A DNA stretch of 5,969 bases from NCBI GenBank assembly GCA_947176675.1, contig CAMWRN010000164.1, positions 1 to 5,969 of the forward strand, in the 5' to 3' direction. Below are positions 1 to 5,856 of this stretch, piece after piece (position 1 is the stretch's first letter; each line of letters opens with the position of its first letter). A model generated the notes under the pieces. It was not told where the DNA came from. It saw only the letters and a list, made by a program, of their open reading frames with translations, and did no database searches. This DNA is from an uncultured Clostridia bacterium. GTDB taxonomy: Bacteria > Bacillota > Clostridia > Oscillospirales > Ruminococcaceae. The position numbers and the translations under genes were made by a program.

Positions 1-10
1 GAAAGCAATG

Positions 11-19
11 TGTTATAAT
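11..19 (+). promoter_or_regulatory. Extended -10 promoter element for the Nudix gene
   Basis: The bases read TG-T-TATAAT, a perfect sigma-A -10 hexamer (14-19) with the TG dinucleotide of an extended -10. The matching -35 would lie just left of the window and cannot be checked. Transcription would begin near base 26, leaving a leader of about 60 nt before the start codon at 86. It is in the right place to drive the Nudix gene as its own transcription unit. Confidence 0.6.
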
Positions 20-85
20 ATTTAAAACAGAACATTTGTTGTGCAGCGTTTCCAGAATTTTATAAAATGTACCGGAGGTTTCAAT

Positions 86-625
86 ATGCATCTTTTTGAA
101 AAAACCGTTGATTCAGAGCTTATTTTCGACGGAAAAATAATTACCGTTAAAAAGGACAAAGCCGAGCTTGAAAACGGCGATGTCGTTACGAGAGAGCTTG
201 TGGTGCACCCCGGCGGAGTATGCGTTGTCCCCGTGAACGAAAAGGGCGAGATACTTATGGTGAAACAGTTCAGATATCCTTTTCAGACAGTCCTGACGGA
301 AATTCCCGCGGGTAAGCTTGAATTCGGAGAGGATCACCGCGAGGCAGGCCTGCGGGAGCTTCGTGAGGAAACGGGGGCGGTGTGCGAAAAATTTGAGTAT
401 CTTGGAGTATGCTATCCCTCTGTTGCTTATCTTACGGAAAAAATCCATATGTACCTCGCTACGGGTCTTACCTTTGAAAATCAGAACTTAGACGAGGACG
501 AATTTCTTGACGTTGTGAAAGTTCCCTTTGAAAAAGCCGTTGAAATGGTAATGAACGGTGAACTCCCCGACGCAAAAACTCAATGCGCAATTCTAAAAGC
601 CGCAAAAATAATTAATAATGAATAA
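86..625 (+). CDS. nudF: Nudix hydrolase, ADP-ribose pyrophosphatase type
   Basis: This 179-residue cytosolic enzyme probably hydrolyses ADP-ribose to AMP and ribose 5-phosphate, clearing a reactive NAD breakdown product. The Nudix box (G-x5-E-x7-REU-x-EE-x-G-U) is perfect at about residues 76-98: GKLEFGE, then RELREETGA, supplying the metal-binding glutamates. Flanking segments fit the NudF/YqkG family: an N-terminal FDGKIITV strand, REXXXHPGGV, MVKQFRYP and EIPAGKLE before the box, and LDEDEFLDV near the C-terminus. I start at the ATG at 86 because GGAGGT at 74-79 sits 6 nt upstream; a GTG at 41 in the same frame would add 15 unlike residues and has no good site. The ADP-ribose subgroup usually has SPG/SPGF after the box; here the corresponding stretch reads YPSVAY, so the proline is displaced and substrate choice is less sure. 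It appears to be monocistronic. Confidence 0.9.
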   Translation: MHLFEKTVDSELIFDGKIITVKKDKAELENGDVVTRELVVHPGGVCVVPVNEKGEILMVKQFRYPFQTVLTEIPAGKLEFGEDHREAGLRELREETGAVCEKFEYLGVCYPSVAYLTEKIHMYLATGLTFENQNLDEDEFLDVVKVPFEKAVEMVMNGELPDAKTQCAILKAAKIINNE

Positions 626-700
626 TTAGTTGATGTCGGAGGATATTTGGAAATTTGCGGAAAAGCAACCCGTTATCGTGATTTGACTGGAAATAACCTT

Positions 701-736
701 ATGAACCATTGTGGAACTCAAAGAATAGAGACTTAA
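701..736 (+). pseudogene. Possible N-terminal remnant of a GNAT acetyltransferase
   Basis: An ATG at 701 opens 11 codons reading MNHCGTQRIET before a TAA at 734-736. From memory, this resembles the start of a GNAT N-acetyltransferase subgroup (MNHxGTxxxETERLILRRF), cut off just before the conserved ERLILR strand. The same frame is open back to the Nudix stop codon at 623-625. The break falls at the left end of a 13-bp inverted repeat, as a deletion or insertion scar would. The match is very short and could be chance. No continuation of an acetyltransferase is visible downstream in any frame. Confidence 0.2.
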
Positions 737-774
737 CTTTTCAAAAAGAGCAGTAGAAACACTTTTTGAAAAGT
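736..774. repeat. AT-rich 13-bp perfect inverted repeat
   Basis: ACTTTTCAAAAAG (736-748) is perfectly complementary to CTTTTTGAAAAGT (762-774) around a 13-base spacer. It can form a hairpin on either strand, but neither side carries the T-run expected of an intrinsic terminator. It may help to end the Nudix transcript, or be the scar or end of a small mobile repeat. Which of these applies cannot be told from one copy. Confidence 0.5.
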
Positions 775-782
775 GAGTTAAT

Positions 783-818
783 TAAAAATAATGCAGCTCC
801 TTGATTTAAGGAGCTGCA
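783..818 (-). terminator. Intrinsic terminator of spoVG
   Basis: TGCAGCTCCTT (792-802) pairs perfectly with AAGGAGCTGCA (808-818) around a 5-base loop, an 11-bp stem. Read on the minus strand the hairpin is followed by TTATTTTTAATT (783-791 and just beyond). This is the classical terminator layout, about 40 nt past the spoVG stop codon. On the plus strand a T-run comes only some 14 nt later, so termination of the Nudix transcript here would be weaker. Confidence 0.8.
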
Positions 819-856
819 AGGTAGTTGTAATTTTTTGAGCTTTGGGACTTCCCCGC

Positions 857-1153
857 TTACAGACCTGCTTCTTCCGCCTCTGCTTCAGCCTGCATCTGCT
901 CTATATGGCGGGTGTAAGCTTCGAGGATCTCGTCCTCAACAAGCTTGCGGGCGTCGGGAGAGATCGGGTGAACGATATCCCTGAAAATGCCGCTTTCATC
1001 CTTCCTGCTGGGCATTGCAACGAACAGCCTTTCATCACCCTGAACGACCTTGATGTCGTGTACGGCGAGCATATTGTCGATGGTGATTGAAATAACCGCC
1101 CTGAGTCTGCCCTCAGGTATAATCTTCCTGATTTTAATGTCTGTGATGTTCAT
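857..1153 (-). CDS. spoVG: SpoVG, septation and regulatory nucleic-acid-binding protein
   Basis: This small cytosolic protein of 98 residues belongs to the SpoVG family, which binds nucleic acid and affects asymmetric septation, sporulation, capsule and virulence regulation in Firmicutes. The whole length aligns by eye with Bacillus SpoVG (97 residues): N-terminal MNITDIKIRKI, GRLRAVISITID, VHDIKVVQG, the signature LFVAMPSRKDESGIFRDIVHPI, and a variable alanine- and glutamate-rich tail. The start is firm: AAGGAGGA lies 8 nt upstream on the minus strand (plus 1162-1169). The stop is TAA, followed by a strong hairpin terminator. In Bacillus spoVG precedes glmU; here it diverges from murC, which again makes UDP-linked peptidoglycan precursors. 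Presence of spoVG alone does not prove that the organism sporulates. Confidence 0.97.
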   Translation of the reverse strand: MNITDIKIRKIIPEGRLRAVISITIDNMLAVHDIKVVQGDERLFVAMPSRKDESGIFRDIVHPISPDARKLVEDEILEAYTRHIEQMQAEAEAEEAGL

Positions 1154-1174
1154 TAGAAACGTCCTCCTTAGTAA

Positions 1175-1203
1175 TTGACATTTGCGGTATACTTTACTAC
1201 AAA
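1175..1203 (+). promoter_or_regulatory. Candidate promoter toward murC (distal)
   Basis: A perfect TTGACA -35 hexamer (1175-1180) is followed, after a 17-base spacer, by TACAAA (1198-1203), a 4-of-6 match to the -10 consensus. It would give a murC leader of roughly 140 nt. The weak -10 makes it an alternative to the proximal candidate at 1254-1281, and both could be used. Confidence 0.3.
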
Positions 1204-1253
1204 CATATTATTAAGCATTTAATGGTAAAATATTCAGTATGAAAAATAAAAAT

Positions 1254-1281
1254 TTGCCGATAATATGTATGCCGCTATCAT
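1254..1281 (+). promoter_or_regulatory. Candidate promoter for the murC operon (proximal)
   Basis: TTGCCG (1254-1259, 4 of 6 matches) and TATCAT (1276-1281, 5 of 6) are 16 bases apart, giving a start near 1288 and a leader of about 60 nt. It directly abuts the oppositely oriented spoVG -10 candidate at 1284-1289, so the two promoters could interfere with each other or share a regulator. Assigned by eye only. Confidence 0.35.
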
Positions 1282-1283
1282 AT

Positions 1284-1314
1284 AGTATAGCAGATTATTT
1301 TTAAATTTTCTTAA
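1284..1314 (-). promoter_or_regulatory. Candidate extended -10 promoter for spoVG
   Basis: On the minus strand the bases read TGC-TATACT (plus 1284-1292), an extended -10 with 5 of 6 matches. The best upstream hexamer, TTAAGA (plus 1309-1314), is 19 bases away and weak, which is tolerable for extended -10 promoters. The resulting leader is about 125 nt. Bacillus spoVG uses sigma-H; I do not find a well-spaced sigma-H promoter here. Confidence 0.4.
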
Positions 1315-1349
1315 CTTTTTCTGAAACAAAAATATGCGGGGTGTAATTT

Positions 1350-2747
1350 TTGGATAAACAAATTATAAATAACAGCCGACATATTCATTTTATCGGCATA
1401 GGCGGAAGCGGAATGTACCCTCTGGCACAGATACTTCACTCAAAGGGGTACTTTCTGACGGGCTCGGACAACAATGAGACGGAGACGCTTCAGGCTGTAC
1501 GTAATATGGGAATACCCGTATACCTCGGTCAGCGGGCGGAGAATATCGGTGACGCTGATCTGATAGTCCATACGGCGGCTATCCTGCCCGACAATCCAGA
1601 GCTTATCGCCGCCAAAAACAGCGGGGCGGCGGTGCTGGAAAGAAGCCAGCTTTTGGGAATCCTTACCGAACAGTTCGGCAACACTGTTTGCGTAAGCGGC
1701 ACTCACGGCAAGACCACCGTTACCTCCATGATAACTCAGATACTGGTAATGCAGTGACTGGACATAAGCGCGGTCATCGGCGGAAAGCTTCCCCTTATCC
1801 ATGGCAGCGGCATTGCCGGAAAAAGTGATATCATGGTATGCGAAGCCTGCGAGTTTCAGGATCATTTCCTAAATCTTAAGACTTCGGCGGCGGTGGTCCT
1901 GAACGTTGACGAGGATCATCTGGACTATTTCAAAAATCTTGACAATATTATAAAGTCCTTTAGAAAATTCTGCGAAAATGCGTCTAATGCCGTAATCATC
2001 AACGGAGATGATGAGAACTCCATGAGAGCTGTTGAGGGATCGGATAAAAGCAAAATTATCACCTTCGGCAGGCGGGAAAGCAATAACTGGTACCCCGCCA
2101 ATATAAAGCATATCGGCGGCATGGAGACTTCATTTGATATTATGCGGGACGGAAAGCTGTTCTGCAAGGCGACTCTGCACGTTCCCGGGGAGCATAATAT
2201 TGTTAACGCAGTTGCTGCGGCTGCGGCTGCGGACTATGCGGGAGCTTCTCCCGAGGGGATAGCCGCGGGTCTGGAAAGCTTCCGCGGAGCGGGCAGACGG
2301 TTTGAAAAGTACGGCGAAGCGGGCGGCGTCACCGTGGTGGACGATTACGCTCACCACCCTGCGGAGATCGCCGCAACACTTGAGTCGGCGGTGAAGCTGG
2401 ACTTCAAAAGAGTATGGGCGGTACACCAGCCGTTTACATTTTCAAGAACGGAGCTGCTGCTTGACGACTTCGCAAAGGCTTTGTCAATCGCCGATAAGGT
2501 AGTTCTTACGTCCATAATGGGCGGCAGAGAGGTGAACGCGTCGGGAATAACAGCCTCCGCTCTTGCGGACAAAATAGACGGTGCGGTCTGTTTCGACAAG
2601 GAGCACGACGAGAGCATCGAGCTTGTGTCACAATACGTTTCCGAAAACGCGGAGGAGGGCGACCTGATAGTTACTCTCGGCTGCGGCGACGTTAACAAGG
2701 CGGCAAGAAGAATACTGGAATTACTGAACGAAAAATATTCCCTTTAA
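1350..2747 (+). pseudogene. murC: UDP-N-acetylmuramate--L-alanine ligase MurC, interrupted by an in-frame TGA
   Basis: MurC adds L-alanine to UDP-N-acetylmuramic acid using ATP, the first amino-acid step of peptidoglycan precursor synthesis in the cytosol. Read through one TGA the gene has 465 codons, normal for the family. Visible motifs: N-terminal HFIGIGGSGMYPLAQ with SKGYFLTGSD (residues 12-40); the ATP loop GTHGKTTVT (117-125); EACEFQDHF (about 165-173); NVDEDHLDYF (185-194); HNIVNA (about 282); GAGRRFE (about 313); VVDDYAHHP (329-337); HQPFTFSRT. The start is a TTG at 1350 with GGGGTG about 7 nt upstream; no in-frame ATG fits the N-terminus. The TGA at 1755-1757 (codon 136) splits it into 1350-1757 and a same-frame part whose first ATG is 1833. 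That ATG lies inside the conserved domain and has only a weak upstream site, so it is unlikely to be a true start. Sequence error, real nonsense mutation or readthrough are all possible. Family assignment is near certain. Confidence 0.93.
1755..1757 (+). other. In-frame TGA stop within murC
   Basis: The codons around the site read ATG CAG TGA CTG GAC, followed by uninterrupted MurC-like sequence (LDISAVIGGKLP) in the same frame. A small residue, usually glycine, is expected before the LD, so GGA to TGA by one substitution is the simplest explanation (inference). The codon is followed by C, a context known to make UGA relatively leaky in bacteria. TGA also ends the genes at 4479-4649 and 4693-5289, so it works as a normal stop in this genome. 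Confidence 0.9.
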
Positions 2748-2782
2748 CTATAGGGGCAAAACCGTGTGAAAGGATGGTTTAA

Positions 2783-3361
2783 ATGAACGACAAGGAAAAA
2801 CGGGTTTTCGAGTACGTCAAGGAGCGAATGGAGGACGGTTTCGCTCCGTCCATACGGGAGATCTGCGCTGCTTTGGGGATACGTTCCACCTCCACGGCGG
2901 CAAGATATGTGAATTCCCTTGTTGCGGAGGGCTATCTTGAAAAGGTGGACGGCTGCAACCGAGCCATAAAGCTTGCGGGAAAGGGCGCGGTGAAAATACC
3001 TTTGGTGGGCACTATCACGGCAGGTCAGCCTATTACTGCGGTGGAGGATATTACGGACTATATCAATTTCCACGAGCAGAAAAATTATTCGGGAGAGCTT
3101 TTCGCCCTTAAAGTGCGAGGAGAAAGCATGATAAACGCGGCTATCCTTGACGGGGATATCGTTGTCGTGGAAAAATGCTCCACTGCCCAGAACGGCGATA
3201 TTGTTGCCGCTATGGTAAACGGAGGAGAAGCTACCGTAAAGACATTTTACAAGGAGAACGGTCACTACCGTCTCCAGCCTGAAAACGACACGATGGACCC
3301 CATTATTGTGGACGAGTGTGAGATAATCGGAAAGATCGCGGCAGTAATACGCTACCTTTAA
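2783..3361 (+). CDS. lexA: LexA repressor, SOS-response regulator and autoprotease
   Basis: This 192-residue protein represses DNA-damage genes and is inactivated by RecA-stimulated self-cleavage. The N-terminal winged helix-turn-helix spans about residues 3-60, with APSIREICAALGIRSTSTAARYV as recognition region. The cleavage site is Ala80-Gly81 in LVGTITAGQPI. The serine/lysine dyad is Ser115 (VRGESM) and Lys153 (ATVKTF), both present, so self-cleavage should work. The C-terminus (YRLQPEND, IIGKIAAVIRYL) is typical. AAAGGATGG lies about 6 nt before the ATG. The gene starts 35 nt after murC and has no evident promoter or GAACNNNNGTTC box in that gap, so it is probably cotranscribed with murC and its autoregulation is unclear. 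Complete, with no lesion. Confidence 0.97.
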   Translation: MNDKEKRVFEYVKERMEDGFAPSIREICAALGIRSTSTAARYVNSLVAEGYLEKVDGCNRAIKLAGKGAVKIPLVGTITAGQPITAVEDITDYINFHEQKNYSGELFALKVRGESMINAAILDGDIVVVEKCSTAQNGDIVAAMVNGGEATVKTFYKENGHYRLQPENDTMDPIIVDECEIIGKIAAVIRYL

Positions 3362-3387
3362 TTCTTAATTAAAATTGGAGAAATAAT

Positions 3388-4475
3388 ATGAATTACTACG
3401 GACAGCCCAACGGGCAACCCAATTGGCAGCCAAACGGTCAGTTCCCTCCGCAGATGTACTACCCCTATGGCGACGAAACCGCTCCCGATGAGAAAAAGGA
3501 GATACGGCGGAACTTCAATACGGTCGGAGCAGTGCTGCTGATTTTGTACATACTTATAATTGCTGTGTGTATGTCGGCTTATATGTTTTTTGCTCCCGAT
3601 GCCGAATACAATGAGTACGGCGAAGCAGTCTACGGTCTTGCGGATATGATGGCGGAAGCTTTCCCGCGATCATGGCGATTATTGTTTTCGCGGGGTACTG
3701 TGCGGTAACGCGCTATAACCCCAATGAGCTTTTCAGGACGGAAAAGCTGGACGGCAGACAAATTTTAAAGTATGTGATGATAGTGCTTTTCTTTCAGCAG
3801 GTTTCATTGATTTGTACCATTATCATGTCAAACGGACTGTATTCGCTGGGACTTGAAGTATCGGGACATAATTATGTCCTTGATCATAAGCCGTCTGTGT
3901 ACGCGGCGGATGTATTTTCGGCGGTGATACTTGCCCCGATAGGCGAAGAGCTTATATATCGCGGAATAGTGCTTCGCTGTACCGCTAAAATAAGCCAAAG
4001 ATTTGCGATATTTTTCTCGGCGTTTATTTTCGGAATCATGCACGGCAACCCTTATCAGTTTGTGCTGGGTTTCCTGATTGGAATACCTATGGCGGTAATT
4101 ACGATAAAGACAGGCTCTCTTATCCCGACAATAATATGCCATATGGCGAACAACACTGTTGCCTCACTACCAAGTGTTGTGGAGTATTTCAACGAGGACG
4201 CGTCCTTTGCCATAAGCGTGATATCTCTGCCTGTTTTCCTTATTGTGGGACTGGTGGTGTTCGTTTCGGAGGCAGCTTCGGGAGGATTAAAACTTCCCGC
4301 CTATACATCGTATCATAAAAAGCGTACCTTTCCAATTCTTATTACGTCGTGGAGCATGATCGTGGTAACAGTTCTTTATGTTTACGATCTGGTATCAAGC
4401 ATACAGCCTATTGAGGAGTTTCCGGAGATACCCGAAATTGTGGAGCAGACCGCGAGAATTATTTTCAGGAGTTAG
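3388..4475 (+). pseudogene. CPBP-family intramembrane metalloprotease, frame-split
   Basis: This is a membrane protein of the CAAX protease/bacteriocin-processing (CPBP, Abi) family, a group of intramembrane peptidases used in prenyl-protein or peptide maturation, bacteriocin self-immunity and sigma-factor control. The target here is unknown. The restored product is about 362 residues: a cytosolic Gln/Pro/Asn-rich start with three QPN repeats (residues 6-16), a hydrophobic helix at about 45-68, then more helices. Family motifs are intact: EELIYR (about 187-192), FGIMH with His at about 219, and HMANN with His at about 252. The start has GGAG at 3377-3380, 7 nt before the ATG. The reading frame changes by -1 at 3660-3666, giving separate open frames 3388-3708 and 3672-4475, each lacking half. 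The gene lies 26 nt after lexA and its end overlaps the ribosome site of the next small gene. Confidence 0.88.
3660..3666 (+). other. Frame change at TTTCCCG heptamer in the CPBP gene
   Basis: Upstream codons GCT TTC CCG and the downstream frame (GCG ATC ATG GCG) join smoothly only if the ribosome steps back one base here, or if one C is missing. T-TTC-CCG has the X-XXY-YYZ form of a -1 slippery site in the correct register. A lost base in the C run would look identical, so the sequence alone cannot separate the two. Confidence 0.8.
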
Positions 4476-4478
4476 CTT

Positions 4479-4649
4479 ATGGAAGATAAAAATTATCAAA
4501 GTGTAAAGAATGTGCCGGATACGCGCGTTCCGGAAAAAACCAACGGGGACAAGCATAATCTTATTTTTGAACAAACCTCGTGGGCAGAGGAAGCCAAGGA
4601 GGAAATGGAAGACTATATCGAGTCGCAGGGTATCCATATACGTCAATGA
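4479..4649 (+). CDS. Small acidic protein of unknown function (56 aa)
   Basis: The reading frame encodes 56 residues starting MEDKNYQSVKN and ending GIHIRQ. AGGAG at 4467-4471, inside the last codons of the CPBP gene, is 7 nt before the ATG. The start follows the CPBP stop by only 3 nt, so translation is probably coupled. The composition is charged and soluble: a basic/polar first half and a Glu-rich likely helix (about residues 34-49, AEEAKEEMEDYIES). There is no signal peptide, membrane segment or cysteine motif. I do not recognise a family. Its place directly behind a membrane peptidase makes it a candidate partner or substrate of that protein, which is inference only. Confidence 0.7.
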   Translation: MEDKNYQSVKNVPDTRVPEKTNGDKHNLIFEQTSWAEEAKEEMEDYIESQGIHIRQ

Positions 4650-4692
4650 ACAATTGTGAAAGGAAGGCTGTTTCCTGTGGGGAACGGTCTGC

Positions 4693-5289
4693 ATGAAAAT
4701 TAAAATGGAAGACAGAAAATTTTTTGCGCTGATCTCGCGCATGAAGTATATAAACCGTTGGGGACTTATGCGTAACGCTGTTTCCGAAAATATCAGCGAG
4801 CATAGTCTGGAGACTGCGTTTATCGCCCATGTTCTTGCGCTGTACAGGAACGTCCGCTTCGGAGGTAATGTGAACCCTGAACGAGCCGCGTTATTAGCGA
4901 TGTATCACGACGTTACCGAAATAATCACGGGAGACCTGCCAACACCAGTAAAGTACTATAACGAGGAAATAAAGCGGCAGTACGGCAGAGTTGAAGAGAT
5001 CGCAGGAGAGAAAATCATCGGCTATCTGCCGGAGGACTTGCGGGAATATTACCGTCCGCTTATGGGAAAAACAGAGGAGGAAAGCGAGATTTGGCAGCTT
5101 GTTAAGGCTGCGGATAAGCTTTCCGCGCTTATCAAGTGCATTGAGGAGCGGAACATGGGCAATCGGGATTTTGCCAATGCGGAGCAGAGCACCTTGAAAG
5201 CTATCCGCAGTATGAAGCTTCCCGAGGCGGAGGAATTCATAAAGGAATTTTTGCCCTCCTACGGACTTACCCTTGACGCGCAGATATGA
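4693..5289 (+). CDS. yfbR: YfbR-type 5'-deoxynucleotidase (HD domain)
   Basis: This 198-residue soluble enzyme should remove phosphate from deoxyribonucleoside 5'-monophosphates, balancing the nucleotide pool. It resembles E. coli YfbR along nearly its whole length: SRMKYINRWGLMRN (Arg22 and Trp23 of the substrate site), ENISEHSLE (His37), GGNVNPERAALLAMYHD (His72-Asp73), VTEIITGDLPTPVKYYN (Glu76, Asp81) and LVKAADKLSALIKC (Asp141). All HD metal ligands and substrate residues are present with a uniform +4 offset from the E. coli numbering I recall. The ATG at 4693 has only a weak GGGGAA site 8 nt upstream; an in-frame ATG at 4705 (MEDRKFF) is a reasonable alternative. The stronger AAGGAAGG at 4660-4668 is too far away. 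It is the last gene of the run, ends in TGA, and is followed within 20 nt by a strong terminator. Confidence 0.95.
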   Translation: MKIKMEDRKFFALISRMKYINRWGLMRNAVSENISEHSLETAFIAHVLALYRNVRFGGNVNPERAALLAMYHDVTEIITGDLPTPVKYYNEEIKRQYGRVEEIAGEKIIGYLPEDLREYYRPLMGKTEEESEIWQLVKAADKLSALIKCIEERNMGNRDFANAEQSTLKAIRSMKLPEAEEFIKEFLPSYGLTLDAQI

Positions 5290-5306
5290 CTCGTTTTATA
5301 AAAATC

Positions 5307-5340
5307 AAAGGACAGAACGTTTTGCCGTTCTGTCCTTTTT
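5307..5340. terminator. Bidirectional intrinsic terminator between yfbR and the HPt gene
   Basis: AAAGGACAGAACG (5307-5319) pairs perfectly with CGTTCTGTCCTTT (5326-5338) around a 6-base loop, a 13-bp stem. It is followed on the plus strand by a T-run that continues as TTTTTATTTTG. On the minus strand the stem is followed by TTTGATTTTTAT, so it can also stop the converging HPt transcript. It lies 17 nt after yfbR and 18 nt past the HPt stop. Confidence 0.93.
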
Positions 5341-5358
5341 ATTTTGAGCGTTTCAACG

Positions 5359-5724
5359 CTAAGTATTTTCTTTGATAATACGGCACATTTCTTCGTACAG
5401 CTTTTCGGTAAGATCCAGATTTTCTTCGATATTATCTTCGGTCTTTTCCTTTGCCTGAAGCTCCAGCCGGTGAGCAGCTTCGGAAAGCTCGGTCATTCCG
5501 AGGTTTGCCGATACACCCTTCAGCTTGTGTGCGGTCTGGGAGAGCTTTTCAAAATTCTTTTCCGAAACGGCGTCTTTGATCGGCGTGATCCTGTCCTCAT
5601 CGGGAAAACGTTTCAAAAACGTTATGTAGATCTCTGAGTTGTCCATGAACCGCGAGATCGTTTTGTCAACCTCAACGCCTGTTCTTCTCAGTGCTTCAAA
5701 AAGTTTGCTGCCATATTGTTCCAT
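5359..5724 (-). CDS. Stand-alone histidine phosphotransfer (HPt) domain protein
   Basis: This 121-residue soluble protein is almost entirely one HPt domain, a four-helix bundle that relays phosphate between response-regulator receiver domains in multistep phosphorelays. The phosphorylation site is His66 in AHKLKGVSANLGMTELSEAAHRLE, matching the HxLKGxxxxxG pattern. It has no kinase or receiver domain, signal peptide or membrane helix, so it depends on partners encoded elsewhere; none is in the window. The start codon has AAGAGGT (plus 5734-5740) 9 nt upstream. It has its own consensus promoter and a leader of about 140 nt. It converges with yfbR and is unlikely to belong to that operon. The N-terminal part (residues 1-20) resembles other Clostridia HPt proteins only loosely. 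Confidence 0.9.
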   Translation of the reverse strand: MEQYGSKLFEALRRTGVEVDKTISRFMDNSEIYITFLKRFPDEDRITPIKDAVSEKNFEKLSQTAHKLKGVSANLGMTELSEAAHRLELQAKEKTEDNIEENLDLTEKLYEEMCRIIKENT

Positions 5725-5771
5725 AATTATTGTACCTCTTTTCTGAATAGTAATAGATACTGATAAAAGCT

Positions 5772-5815
5772 GCGGCGTTCCGCTGTTCCTATAGGCGGAG
5801 TTTGGATTTTACCGC
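5772..5815 (-). promoter_or_regulatory. GC-rich leader with mutually exclusive hairpins before the HPt gene
   Basis: In the HPt transcript the segments run GCGG (5815-5812), CCGC (5798-5795), GCGG (5783-5780), CCGC (5775-5772). The first pair and the last pair can each form a hairpin, or the middle two can pair instead. The last hairpin has an AACG loop and is followed by AGCTTTTA, a weak terminator-like tail. Another small hairpin lies upstream (5830-5844, TCCGT/ACGGA). The layout resembles an attenuator or riboswitch, but it matches no riboswitch class that I can recognise, and the stems are short. Confidence 0.3.
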
Positions 5816-5856
5816 TGAAAAAGAATGTGTCCGTACGAAACGGAAAACAGATACAC

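Noticed and set aside
842..1090. Plus-strand open frame of 82 codons opposite spoVG
   Set aside because: It is the antisense shadow of spoVG, with no ribosome site and no family resemblance.
1232..1261. Sigma-H-like promoter for spoVG (ACTGAAT as -10, ATCGGCAAA as -35, minus strand)
   Set aside because: The -10 looks good, but the -35 has two mismatches in its core and the spacer is 14 bases rather than 11-12.
1667..1679. CCGAACAGTTCGG palindrome inside murC as a LexA site
   Set aside because: The half-sites are only one base apart instead of four, and the bases encode conserved MurC protein.
1755..1800. Selenocysteine insertion at the murC TGA
   Set aside because: MurC has no catalytic cysteine here, no convincing SECIS hairpin follows, and the expected residue is a small one before LD.
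1833..2747. Separate gene starting at the ATG at 1833
   Set aside because: It is in frame with the upstream half, the ATG lies inside a conserved MurC segment, and the sequence between the TGA and this ATG also encodes MurC residues.
2744..3265. Minus-strand open frame of 173 codons opposite lexA
   Set aside because: It is a long antisense shadow; lexA is complete with its catalytic residues and a ribosome site, whereas this frame shows no recognisable domain.
5830..5844. Mini-ykkC (guanidine-II) riboswitch based on ACGA in a hairpin loop
   Set aside because: The ACGA loop exists only on the strand opposite the HPt transcript, and no second ACGR hairpin is present.
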